Of a stretch of DNA of 64,000 bases, positions 39,401-53,300 are shown piece by piece. Source of the stretch: Saccopteryx bilineata (lineage: Eukaryota > Chordata > Mammalia > Chiroptera > Emballonuridae). Every line of letters starts with the position of its first letter. Position 1 is the stretch's first letter. A model generated the notes under the pieces. That model saw only the letters and a list, made by a program, of their open reading frames with translations. It searched no databases and was not told the DNA's origin. Both the position numbers and the translations under genes were made by a program. The DNA is taken from contig NC_089498.1 in assembly GCF_036850765.1 (NCBI RefSeq), forward strand, positions 75,618,305 to 75,682,304. Reading direction: 5' to 3'.

Positions 39401-42400
39401 TGAGTCAGAGAGAGGGATAGACAGGGACAGACAGACAGGAACGGAGAGAGATGAGAAGCATCAATCATTAGTTTCTTGTTGCACGTTGCAACACCTTAGT
39501 TGTTCATTGATTGCTTTCTCATATGTGCCTTGACCGCCGGCCTTCAGCAAACCAAGTAACCCTTTGCTGGGGCCAGTGACCTTGGGTTCAAGCTGGTGGG
39601 CTTTTGCTCAAACCAGATGAGCCCGCGCTCAAGCTGGGGACCTCGGGGTCTCGAACCTGGGTCTTCTGCATCCCAGTCCGACGCTCTATCCACTGCGCCA
39701 CCACCTCATCAGGCTATTTTTTTTTATAAATAAATTTTTATTAATGTTAATGGGGTGACATCAATAAATCAGGGTACATATATTCAAAGAAAACATGACC
39801 AGGTTATCTTGTCATTCAATTATGTTGCATACCCATCACCCAAAGTCTGATTGTCCTCTGTCACCCTCTATCTAGTTTTCTTTGTGCCCCCCTCCCCCTT
39901 CCCCTCTCCCTCCTCCCCTCCTGCACCACCCCTCCGCCCCACCCCCACTAACCACCACACTCTTGTCCATGTCTCTTAGTCTCGTTTTTATGTCCCACCA
40001 ATGTATGGAATCATGTAGTTCTTGGTTTTTTCTGATTTACTTATTTCACTCCGTATAATGTTATCAAGATCCCACCATTTTGTTGTAAATGATTTGATGT
40101 CATCATTTCTTATGACTGAGTAGTATTCCATAGTGTATATGTGCCACATCTTCTTTATCCAGTTTTCTATTGAATGGCTTTTTGGTTGTTTCCATGTCTT
40201 GGCCACTGTGAACAATGCTGCAATGAACATGGGCTGCATGTGTCTTTACGTATCACTGTTTGTGAGTTTTGGGGGTATATCCCCAGTAGAGGGATTTCTG
40301 GGTCATAAGGTAGTTCTATTTTCAGTTTTTTGAGGAACCACCATACTTTCTTCCATAATGATTGTACTACTTTACATTCCCACCAACAGTGAATGAGGGT
40401 TCCTTTTTCTCCACAGCCTCTCCAACATTTGCTATTACCTGTCTTGTTGATAATAGCTAATCTAACAGGTGTGAGGTGGTATTTCATTGTAGTTTTGATT
40501 TGCATTTCTCTAATAACTAATGAAGATGAGCATCTTTTCATATATCTGTTGGCCATTTGTATTTCTTCCTGGGAGAAGTGTCCGTTCATGTCCTCTTCCC
40601 ATTTTTTTATTGGATTGTTTGTTTGTTTGTTGTTGAGTTTTATGAGTTCTTTATATATTTTGGATATTAAGCCCTATTTGAACTGTTGTTTGAAAATATC
40701 ATTTCCCATTTAGTTGGCTGTCTGTTTATTTTGTCAGTTTCTTTTGCTGAGCAGAACCTTTTTAGTCTGATGTAGTCCCATCCATTTCTCTTTGCCTTCA
40801 CTTCTCTTGCCTTTGGAGTCAAATTTATAAAATGCTCTTTAAAACCCAGGTCCATGAGTTTAGTACCTATGTCTTCTTCTATGTACTTTATTGTTTCAGG
40901 TCTTATATTTAGGTCTTTGATCCATTTTGAATTAATTTTAGTACAAGGGGACAAACTGTAGTCAAGTTTCATTCTTTTGCATGTGGCTTTCCGGTTTTTC
41001 CAGCACCATTTGTTGAAAAGGCTTTCTTTTCTCCATTGTGTGTTGTTGGCCCCTTTATCAAAAATTATTTGACCATATATATGTGGTTTTATTTCTGGGC
41101 TTTCTATTCTGTTCCATTTGTCTGAGTGTCTATTTTTCTGCCAATACCATGCTGTTTTGATTGTCATGGCCCTATAATATAGTTTGAAGTCAGGTATTGT
41201 AATGCCCCCAGCTTCATTCTTTTTCCTTAGGATTGCTTTGGCTATTCGGGGTTTTTTATAGTTCCATATAAATCTGATGATTGTTTTGTTCCATTTCTTT
41301 AAAAAAATGTTATAGGAATTTTGATGGGAATTGCATTAAATTTATAAATTGCTTCGGGTAATATGGCCATTTTGATTATATTTATTCTTCCTATCCATGA
41401 ACAAGGAATATTTTTCCATCTCATTGTATCTTTTTCGATTTCCTTTAACAATGCTTTGTAGTTTTCATTATATAGGTCCTTTACATTCTTTGTTATGTTT
41501 ATTCCTAGGTATTGTATTTTTTTAGTTGTTGAAATCGTGAAGAGGATTATTTTTTTGAGTTTGTTTTCTAATATTTCATTGTTGGCATATAGAAAGGCTA
41601 TAGACTTTTGTATGTTAATTTTGTATCCTGAGACCTTACTGTATTGGTTTATTGTTTCTAGTAATCTTTTTGTGGAGTCTTTGGGGTTTTTGATGTATAG
41701 GATCATATCATCTGCAAAAAGTGATACCTTTACTTCTTCTTTTCCAATATGGATGCCTTTTATTTCTTTCTCTTGTCTGATTGCTCTGGCCAGAACTTCT
41801 AGCACCACGTTAAATAAGAGTGGAGAGAGTGGACAACCCTGTCTTGTTCCTGATTTAAGATGGAAAGTCTTCAGTTTTATGCCATTTAATATGATGTTGG
41901 CTGATGGTTTATCATATATGGCCTTTATCATGTTGAGATATTTTCCTTCTATACCCATTTTGTTGAGTGTCTTAAACATAAAGTTGTGTTGTATTTTATC
42001 GAATGCCTTTTCTGCACCTATTGATAAGATCATGTGGTTTTTGTTCTTTGTTTTGTTGATATGGAGTATTACGTTAACCGTTTTACGTATGTTGAACCAT
42101 CCTTGAGATTCTGGGATGAATCCCACTTGATCATGATGTATTATTTTTTTAATATGTTGTTGAATTCGACTTGGTAGTATTTTGTTTAGTATTTTAGCAT
42201 CTGTATTCATTAGAGATATTGGTCTGTAGTTTTCTTTTCTTGTGTCGTCCTTGCCAGGTTTTGGTATGAGGGTTATGTTGGCCTTATAAAATGTGTTTGG
42301 AAGTATTGCTTCTTCTTCAATTTTTTGGAAGACTTTGAGTAGAATAGGAACCAAGTCTTCTTTGAATGTTTGATAGAATTCACTAGTGTAACCGTCTGGG

Positions 42401-45400
42401 CCTGGACTTATATTTTTGGGGACTTTTATTTTAATAGTTTTTTCTATTTCCTCCCTGCTAATTGGTCTGTTTAGGCTTTCTGCTTCTTCATGACTCAGTC
42501 TAGGAAGGTTGTATTGTTCTAGGTATTTATCCATTTCTTCTAGATTGTTGAATTTGGTGGCATACAGTTTTTCGTAGTATTCTACAATAATTCTTTGTAT
42601 ATCTATGATGTCTGTGGTGATTTCTCCTCTTTCATTTTGGATTTTGTTTATATGAGTCCTTTCTCTGTTTTCTTTGGTGAGTCTTGCCAAGGGTTTGTCA
42701 GTTTTGTTGATCTTTTCAAAGAACCAGCTCCTTGTTTTATTAATTTTTTCTATAGTTTTTCTGTTCTCTATTTCTGCTCTGATTTTTATTATTTCCTTTC
42801 TTCAGCTGGTTTTGGTTTGTCTTTGTTCTTCTTTTTCTAGTTCCTTAAGATGTGATATTAAGTTGTTTATTTGGGTTCTCTCTTTTTTGTTCATATATGC
42901 CTGTAGTAATATGAACTTCCCTCTTATTACTGCTTTTGCTGTATCCCAGAGATTCTGATATGTCGTATTATCATTTTTGTTTGTCTGTATGTATCTTTTT
43001 TTTTTTTTTTGCATTTTTCTGAAGCTGAAAACAGGGAGAAACAGTTAGACAGACTCCTGCATGTGCCTGACCGGGATCCATCCGGCACGCCCACCATGGG
43101 GCAACGCTCTGCCCACCAGGGGGCGATGCTCTGCCCTTCCTGGGTGTCGCCATATTGCGACCAGAGCCACTCTAGTGCCTGAGGCAGAGGCCACAGAGCC
43201 ATCCCCAGCGCCCGGGCCATCTTTGCTCCAGTGGAGCCTTGGCTGCGGGAGGGGAAGAGAGAGACAGAGAGGAAGGTGTGGCGGAGGGGTGGAGAAGCAA
43301 ATGGGCACTTCTCCTGTGTGCCCTGGCCGGGAATCGAACCCGGGTCCTCCGCACGCTAGGCCGACGCTCTACCGCTTGTTGTATGTATCTTTTGATCTCT
43401 GCTTTTATTTCTTCTTTGAACCATTCATTTTTTAGAAGTATGCTTTTTAATTTCCACATGTTTGTGGGTTTGTTTGCTTCTTTTTTGCAGTTGAATTCTA
43501 GTTTCAAGGCTTTATGATCAGAAAATATGCTTGGCACAATTTCAATTTTTCTGAATTTGCTGATGTTATTTTTGTGGCCCAACATATGTTCAGTTCTTGA
43601 GAATATTCCATGTACACTAGAGAAAAATGTACACTCTGTCGCTTTGGGATGAAGTGTCCTGTAGATGTCTATAATATCCAGGTGCTCTAGTGTTTTGTTT
43701 AAAGCCAATATATCTTTATTGATTCTCTGTTTGGATGACCGATATAGAGCCGTCAGCGGTGTATTGAGGTCACCAAGTATGATTGTATTTTTGTCAGTTT
43801 TTGTTTTTAGGTCAATAAGTAGCTGTCTTATATATTTTGGTGCTCCCTGGTTTGGTGCATATATATTAAGGATTGTTATGTCTTCTTGATTCAGTGTCCC
43901 CTTAATCATTATGAAATGATCATTTTTGTCTCTGAGTACTTTTTCTGTCTTGTAGTCAGTATTATTAGATATAAGTATTGCTACACCTGCTTTTTTTTTG
44001 GACGTTATTTGCTTAGAGTATTGTTTTTCAGCCTTTCACTTTGAATTTGTTTTTATCCTTGTTGCTTAGATGTGTTTCTTATAGGCAGCATACAGTTGGA
44101 TTTTCTTTTTTAATCCATTCTGCTACTCTTGTTTCTTTTTATTGGTGAGTTTAATCCATTTACATTTAGTATAGTTATTGACACTTGTGGGTTCCCTAAT
44201 GCCATTTTTTTTTTTTTGTATTTTTCTGAAGCTGGAAATGGGGAGAGACAGTCAGACAGACTCCGCATGCGCCCGACCGGGATCCACCTGGCACACCCAC
44301 CAGGGGCGATGCTCTGCCTACCAGGGGGCGATGCTCTGCCCCTCCGGGGCGTTGCTCTGCCGAGACCAGAGCCACTCTAGCGCCTGGGGCAGAAGCCAAG
44401 GAGCCATCCCCAACACCTGGGCCATCTTTGCTCCAATGGAGCCTTGGCTGCGGCAGGGGAAGAGAGAGACAGAGAGGAAGGAGGGGGGGTGGAGAAGCAA
44501 ATGGGCGCTGGCCGGGAATCGAACCCAGGTCCTCCGCATGCCAGGCCGACGCTCTACCGCTGAGCCAACCGGCCAGGGCCCCTAATGCCATTTTATAAAT
44601 TGCTTTTTGTTAGTTTTGTATCTTGTTTGATTCTTCTCTTTTGTTTTTCTATCATTTGTTTTTGTTTGTTTGTATTCCATACTTCTTTCCTCTGTTGCTA
44701 CCTTTTTTAAGTCATGTGCTTCTCTGGTGGTTTTTTCAAGGGTGGTTACCATTAAATAATGAAAAGGGTACCTACCATATTCATTGTAGTACCTGTCTCA
44801 TGAGTGTTTCTGCACTTCATCATCCTTTGCTACTGTTAATCTCCATCCTCTCCCCTTTATTTTGCTTTTGTTGTCACAGTTTAAATTTGGTTTTATTATG
44901 TTCTTGGTGGCACTTTTACTTGTGGTTTTGTTTTATTTTGTTCTTTGAATCTGGTTGGAAAACTCCCTTTAGTATTTCCTGGAGAGGGGGTTTTCTGATG
45001 ATAAATTCCCTCATCTTTTCTATATTTGTGAATATTTTTATTTCTCCTTCGTATTCAAAGGATAGCTTTGATGGATATAGTATTCTAGGCTGAAAGTTCC
45101 TCTCTTTTAGGGCTTTAAATATTGGGGTCCACTCTCTTCTAGCTTGTAGAGTTTCTGCTGAGAAATCTGATGATAATCTAATAGGCCTTCCTTTATATGT
45201 TGTATTCGTCTTTTCCCTGGCTGCCTTGATAATTTTTTCTTTGTCGTTGGTTTGTGCCATTTTCTCTTTTTTTAAAAAAAATTATTTTTTTTAATGGGGC
45301 GACATCAATAAATCAGGATACATATATTTAAAGATAACAAGTCCAGGTTATCTTATCGTTCAATTATGTTGCATACCCATCACCCAAGGTTTGTGCCATT

Positions 45401-48400
45401 TTCATTATGATGTGCCTTGGAGTAGGTTTGTTGTGGTTAAGAAAACTCGGTGTTGTGTTTGCTTCTTGAATTTGAGGCTTTAGTTCTTTCCACAGGCTTG
45501 GGAAGTTCTTGTCTATTATTTGTTTGAATATATTCTCCATTCCATTTTCTCTCTCTTCTCCCTCTGATATACCTATTATTCTTTATTTTTTAATTTTAAT
45601 TAATTAATTAATTTATTTATTTATTTATTTTACAGAGACAGAGAGTCAGAGAGAGGGATAGTCAGGGACAGACAGACAGGAACGGAGAGATGAGAAGCAT
45701 CAATCATTAGTTTTTTGTTGCACGTTGCAACACCTTAGTTGTTCATTGATTGCTTTCTCATATATGCCTTGACCGTGGGGCTACAGCAGACCTAGTAACC
45801 CCTTGCTTGAGCCAGCGACCTTGGGTCCAAGCTTGTTAGCTTTGCTCAAAGTAGATGAGCCCGTGCTCAAGCTGGTGACCTCGGGGTCTCGAACCTGGGT
45901 CCTCTGCATCCCAGTCTGATGCTCTATCCACTGCGCCCCCGCCTGGTCAGGCCGATATACCTATTATTCTTATGTTATTCTTTTTGATGGAGTCAGACAA
46001 TTCCTGTAGGGCTTTCTCATTTTTTTTTAATTTTTGAGTCTCTCTCTTCCTCTCTCTGTTGTGCCTGAAGTTGCTTGTCTTCTCTGTCACTAATCCTAGC
46101 TTCTATCTTGGCTGTTCTATTAGCTAAGCTTGTTACCTAGTTTTTCAGCTCATGAATTGAGTTTTTCATCTCTGTTTGATTTGTTTTTATAGTTTCAGTT
46201 TCCTTGGTAATATATTCTTTGTGTTCGTTGAGTTGTTTTCTGAGCTCCCTAAATTGCCTTTCTGTGTTTTCTTGTATATCTCTGAGTATTTTTATGATTT
46301 CTATTTTAAATTCTCTGTCATTTAGCTCCAAGGTTTCCAATATATTAAATTTTTTCTCCATAGTTTTTCCCACATCTATCTGTGCTACTTCTCTATCTTT
46401 TGTTTCCATGATATTCGATTTCCTTTTTCTGAATGGCATCTGAGGGTGGTCTTGTTGATAGCACTTCACCTTCAGTGTGTGGAACTCCCGGACGCTCCAA
46501 GGATAAATTTTTCTGTCTCTGGTTGATGAACTTGTTGAAATTTTGGGGAGATTTGTCGGTCGCGCTCCTCACAGCGCAATTTTTCTGACGTCACTCTTCC
46601 TTCCTATATCACCCACAATATAGGCGTGGCTTCATTTTCATAACCACCTCTTATCGAATAAGTGATCAAGTTCTGTGGATTCTGTCCCTCCAGTGTGTCT
46701 CATATCTTTGTTCTCCTTCTCTTTTTTAAACTGAGATATAATTGGCATACAACATTGTAAAAGTTTTAGGTGTACAACATAATGATTTGATATGTATATA
46801 TGTATTATGAAATGATCAAGTTCTTTCTCTGTTTCAGTGGAGGACTGACATACTGAAAAACTTTAGACTTTGTTAGAAAAATAAGGGAGCATGAATGCTT
46901 AAATTTTAAGTATAACTACTAAAAAAATATAAACATAATGAATAACTTCTAAATTGATAGAGGGAATAAGGAAAATTCATTGTAACAGAAGAAAAAGAGA
47001 ATAAACACACAAGAAATAAAGGTTAAATGGAAAATACAATGTAAATTGGAGAAATAAACCCAAATATTACACATTATAATAATTGTAAATGGATAAAATG
47101 TTTATGTTAATAAAAGATAAAGATTCTGAAATTGGATTTTTAAAATGCAGCTACATGATCTTCAAAAAAGTATGTCAAAAATAAAAAGACTCCTTAATGT
47201 TGAAAATAAAGGGATGGGAAAAGTTGTAACAGGCAAATACCAGCAAAATAGAACTGACAGAAATAGAATTTAAGTGGATAAATATTTAAAAGTAAAGAAT
47301 AACAAAGTTCACTAAGACTAGGGAAGTCTCATTTCGCCCACCAGGAGCTTGAAAACAGTGAGTAATTAAAAAATATATATTTGTGTTGTTTTCACAGTTA
47401 ACCTTCATATTTACCTAGCAAGCCCTTTTTTATTGTATAGAAGCTGATTTTCATTCTTAGAATAAAAATATTTATTTTTCATCTTATACTTTTAAAAGAA
47501 GTTATAATTTTTCTTTTTTCTTATACTGGGATATAAAAAGGTGCATAGTACAGATGAAGTAGAGAGTAAGCAGAGAATCAGATAACATAGCATGATCAGA
47601 TTCAGATTTACAGCCATCTCTTTGGCGGCTGCTTAGATTATAGAGAGTAAGGATATAACCTAAATTGCTAAGTGAGAAATGCAGACTAATATATTGGATT
47701 GTCTACCTTAAGCTGTAAAGGAATACTGGAACATCACCAAGCACCTATACTAAAATTAGCAATCATCGTGAGTGGTAGAATTATTGGTAATTTTTATTTT
47801 TTTCTTTATATTTTTCTAGATTTTTCAAAATGATTACAATACAGTATTTTTTATTATGAAGAAAATGTTACTTCAGTAAAGTAGATATTTCTATAAGTTT
47901 TCTTTAAATAGAAACAGGGAGGACAGCTGAATGTTCTAAGATCCAAAAACATTAACTTTTGTGGAAATTCAACACTATTTTAAATGCACTAAATATTGAA
48001 AACAAAACAAAATCTGATTCTTTTCAACCTTTATGATTTTTAACAGAGATTGAAATTCACCTAAATATTTTGGGGTGATATTTTCTTCTAGGAACTTGAT
48101 CAAAATGCCACTGAAAAAGTCCAGGCAATGTTCACAGCCATTGATGAGCTCTTGTATGAGCAGAAGTTGAATGTACATACTAAGAGCCTACAAGAAGAGT
48201 GCCAACAGTGGACATGTAGTTTTCTGCACCTCAGGTAGTAAAGCCCTAAAGTTAACATATTCATGGCTAAAATTGAAAAAGTTTTCCAAAAAAGCTTGTA
48301 TTCTGAATCTTTTTTTATTTTATTATTAAATGAGAGGTGGGGAGGCAGAGACAGACCCCCACATGCACCCCCAACTGGGATCCACCCAGAAAGCCCTCTA

Positions 48401-50297
48401 TGAGGCAATGTTCTGCCCATCTAGGGCTGTTGCTCCATTGCTCGGCAACCAAGCTATTTTAGCACCTGAGGCAAGGCCATGGAGCCATCCTCAGCACCTG
48501 GGGCCAACTTGCTCATTCAAGCCATGGCTGCAGGAGGAGAGAGGGGGAGAGAGAGAGAGAGAGAGAGAAGAGAGAGAAGAGATAGAGAGAGAGAGAGAGA
48601 GAGAAAGAGGAGAGGTAGAGAAGCAGATGGTCGCTTCTCTGGTGTGCTTTGACTGGGAATCAAACCTGGAACATCTACACACTGGGCCCACGTTCTACCA
48701 CCAAGCCTGTATTCTGAATCTTTATAGACATGGTTTTGATTAATGTAAATAAGGCCATATGCAGTGTAAAGCTTCAGTTGAGAGAATACTCAAACTGATG
48801 GAATTCTTGGAGTTTTTGTAACTATCAATATGTCTTCCTAAACCAGTAAAACAACTTATATACCTATAGCTGAGATCTGTGTATTATGGCTGTCAAAAAG
48901 CCCTTTTGAACAAGATGGTCAGGAAATGTATTTATTAACATTCTTACCTACTGGTAAAGTCTTATATATAACTGAAAGCACACATAAGCTGTTAGGAATC
49001 TCCCCTTAGAAACTGCATTAGTGCACTTAATACACATACTTAAAATTTATAAAGCTTCATGTTCTTAAGAATATAATTCATGTTTTTCACTAATGTGGCC
49101 TGCTTTCATCCATTTTGGCAGGTTTAATGAAGATAGGATGAGGAAAAAATTACAAATGTTTGCTCAATTTCCTTGGATTTTGGGGGAGGAGGAGAGCTAT
49201 AATAGCTTTATCTTTTCCACGTCTACTCTATGGAAGAGAGATATATCTGTAATATGGCTCTGTATTCACATTTTCTCTTAAGAATCATTCTTAATCAGTA
49301 TCACACTAAGTATATACTGAACTTCTATGTAGAGTCATCAGATTTGTTCCAAAAATATCTACCTTTTTTGTTTATACCAGCTAAAGGTACCTAATTGTCT
49401 TATGTTCATTTTGCAGGATTTTGGGTAAGCAGATAATCGCTCCAAGTGAAGGTTATAGACTGTATCCTAGATCCTCTTTTGCTCTTTCTGTTTCACATGA
49501 GGCAGCATCATCTCAAGAAAGAGATTCTACTATGTAAGTATTCTAATACTGAAGTATTTATGTCTCCAAATGCCCAAGTAGTCTATATTACCAGTTATAT
49601 TAAGGAATTAAAATACTTCTTCCTACTTTTTGGTATTTAATAAAGCATGGCAAATTCTGTAAGATTGACCATAATCTTTGTGTATATTAGAATTTTGATA
49701 CATTTTTTGGTGTTGAATAAGTAAGACATTACTAAGGCTTTAAGAATATTTTTTATGTTGATCTATATATTATCTATAGCTATATACCTCTATCTACAAA
49801 ACAGGAACTTCCCTCTTGGAATAAATGTGTAGATAAACTAGTTTAAAGAAATTTAGGAACCTAAGAAATAGACCTTAAATTTTGTTTGGAAAAGGTGATT
49901 TTGCTTAAACATGTAATATTAATTAGAGGTTAGTCTCTTTATAGAAGTAATACTAATGTTAGTTTTTTAGCCTAAAAGGGGTAATTAGTTAAAATGGCTA
50001 ATTCTTTTGAACAACTCAAACTCTTTTAATAGCGGTAAAATATACCCAAATGGGATTATTTCAAAATCTATGCTTACCCTTAAATCTATTGTAAATTTAA
50101 ACCTCTCATATTATATTAAATGAGTCCTTTTAAGTTTATTCCTTGTATATAAATTTCAGATTTTTACAAACTAATGTATTCTAGAGATGAGATGAAGTAT
50201 TCATTAATTTTCACTGACAAAAATTGCCTAATGTGCTGTCATTAAAATATATTTTTCTGATCTGTTAGTATAAACTTTATATTTATATAAACCTTAT

Positions 50298-50341
<44 letters not shown>

Positions 50342-53300
50342 TATTTATTTATTTATTTTTTGTGAGAAAGAGAGGAAAAGGAAGAGATGAGAAGTATTAA
50401 CTTATAGTTGTGGCACTTTAGTTGTTCATTGACTGCTTCTCATATGTGTTTTGACCCGGGGGCCTCCAACCAAGCCAGTGACCCCTTGCTCAAGCCAGCA
50501 ACCTTGGGCTCAGACCATTGACTTTGGGCTTCAAGCCAGCAACCTTTGGGCTCAAACCAGCAACTATGGTATCATGTCTATGATCCCATGCCCAAGCCGG
50601 CAACTCTGTGCTCAAGCTGCTGAGCCTACACTCAAGCCAGATGAGCCTGCACTCAAACTGACAGCCTTGGGATTTTGAACCTGGGATGTCAGCATCTCAG
50701 GTAGACACTCTATTCACTTCACCACCACCAGTCAGGCACCTTATTCTTATTTTAAAACTATAAATTGTAGTTTCATTTAGAGATTTCATCTCAAAGGAAA
50801 TGAGGAACCATGCCTGGGTTAGCTCCTCCAAGGGGCTTGCTTATTCAGCATTCTGTGACTTACTGCAGACCTCCTTTCTTTCCTTTCTCGTGTTACCACC
50901 ACTCCTGATTGACTCTTCTTATTTTTGGTTCTGCTTTTCTGGACTATTTCACTTAACAGTTTTCCGTAATTACTTTTTTTTACTTTAGTACTGATAAAAT
51001 AAAAAACTATACTTAATATACAGATATGTACTTAGATGAAAGAAATTATTGTTATATTAGCATACTACTACTTATGGATAGAAAGCAATAACAAATTAAG
51101 CATAATCCATGATATTTACTTTCATGTAACTACTACTACTTTGTCCAACGTGTTATTTTCTTGAGTTCCATAACAAACTCAACATTTCAAAATATTTGCA
51201 TGTTTTAAATTAGCCATAATTATTATTGATGTTCCAATTGTTACAACTAGGCCATGTTGAGCTGGTTGGTATCCTTGCTTTCTGGTTATAGTAGTATGTT
51301 CCATGCTCATCCTAATTTTTTCTTCTTTTAAGACATGGAATCCACCTGACCAGGTGGTGGTGCAGTGGATAGAGAGTCAGACTGGGATGCCGAGGACCCA
51401 GGTTCGAGACCCCGAGGTCACCAGCTTGAGTGCGAGCTCACCTGGTTTGAGCAAAAAAAAAAGCTCACCGGCTTGGACCCAAGGTCACTGGCTCAAGCAA
51501 GGGGTTACTCAGTCTGCTGAAGGCCCACAGTCAAGGCACATATGAGAAAACGATCAATGAACAATTAAGGTGTTGCCATGCGCAACAAAAAACTAATGAT
51601 TGATGCTTCTCATCTCTCCATTCCTGTCTGTCTGTCCCTGTCTATCCCTCTCTCTGACTCTCTCTGTCTCTGGGGAAAAAAAGAAGAAAAAAGTCATGGA
51701 ATCCACTGAACTTGAAGGAGATCTAATTTCTTTTTTTTTTTTTTCTTTCTTCATTTTTCCGAAGCTGGAAACGGGGAGGCAGTCAGACAGACTCCCGCAT
51801 ACGCCTGACCAGGATCCACCTGGAATGCCCACCAGGGGGCGATGCTCTGCCCCTTTGGGGCATCGCTCTGTTGCATCCAGAGCCACTTTAGCGCCTGAGG
51901 CAGAGGCCACAGAACCATCCTCAGCGCCCAGGCCATCTTTGCTCCAATGGAGCCTTGGCTGCAGGAGGGGAAGAGAGAGACAGAGAGGAAGGAGAGGGGG
52001 AGGGGTGGAGAAGCAGATGGGCTCTTCTCCTGTGTGCCCTGGCGGGGAATCGAACCCAGGACTCCTGCACGCCAGGCTGACGCTCTACCGCTGAGCCAAC
52101 CGGCCAGGGCCATGAAGATCTAATTTCTTTAAGAGGCAAATAGTATCTGAGAACAAAATTTGGGTAGTGAAGGTTATATAAGTTGGTGGTGCTGATCCTA
52201 TTTTGCCACTTTTTGTAGTAAGAGATGTGGGAAAATGTGTCATGAATTAATTTTTTCAGTTTAACAAATCAGGTTTCCATTAAATACGAGGTTTACCAAC
52301 TACTGAGACTTTCTACAAAAATAACATTTCAAATTATATTCATTGTTGCCCTTCCACATTACATTTTCCTTCTAAAATTCAGGGTTGATCCTTTCTGTCT
52401 CCCACTTAAAAATATTCAATAGCTTCCCTGAATTTCAGATAAAATCTAGAATTATGTCATAGGCTGGCCCCAGACCACATATCTATCTTTTTTTTTTTTA
52501 ATTTTTAATTTTTATTTTTTATTTTTTTTTACAGGGACAGAGAGAGAGTCAGATAGAGGGATAGATAGGAACAGACAGACAGGAACGAAGAGAGATGAGA
52601 AGCATCAATCATCAATTTTTTGTTGTGACACCGTAGTTGTTCATTGATTGCTTTCTCATATGTGCCATGACCGCGGGCCTTCAGCAGACTGAGTAACCCC
52701 CTGCTCGAGCCAGTGACCTTGGGTCCATGCTAGTGAGCTTTTTGTTTTGCTCAAGCCAGATGAGCCTGCACTCAGGCTGGCCACCCCGGGGTCTCGAACC
52801 TGGGTCCTTCCGCATCCCAGTCCGACGCTCTATCCACTGCACCACCGCCTGGTCACCACTGTGGAGAGAGTGCAGTGCTAAGGGGGGGCCAGCGCACACA
52901 GCCGGGGCCCACATATCTATCTTTATCTTCTGTCAGCCTATTTCTCTTTGACTAATGCTCCTACACTGGCTTTCTTTCACATCTCAAATGTACTAAACAA
53001 GGTGTTTTTTTTTTTAATTTATTCATTTTAGAGAGGAGAGGGAGAGAGAGAGAGAGAGAGAGAGGAGAGACAGAGAGAGAAAAGGTGGGGAGGAGCTGGA
53101 AGCATCAACTCCCATATGTGCCTTGACCAGGCAAGCCCAGGGTTTTGAACCCGGCGACCTCAGCATTTCCAGGTCGACGCTTTATCCACTGTGCCACCAC
53201 AGGTCAGGCCTAAACAAGGTGTTTGATCCTGTTTCTATTCTGAGATGTTCTTGAGTCAGAGGTAAGTGATACAATAAACAAAATAAAAATACTGTGTCTT

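Larger units (their letters stand above)
39718..46680 (-). mobile_element. Near full-length L1, inactive
   Basis: Minus strand. 5' leader about 46680-46470 with a CRE-like TGACGTCA at 46586-46593; ORF1 remains; ORF2 remains; 3' UTR with a C-rich tract (39890-39960) and the 3' signature. About 5.7 kb without its four insertions (two SINE A, one SINE B, one L1 tail). The leader is short for an L1, so the 5' end may be truncated. Frames are broken at several places. Confidence 0.92.
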
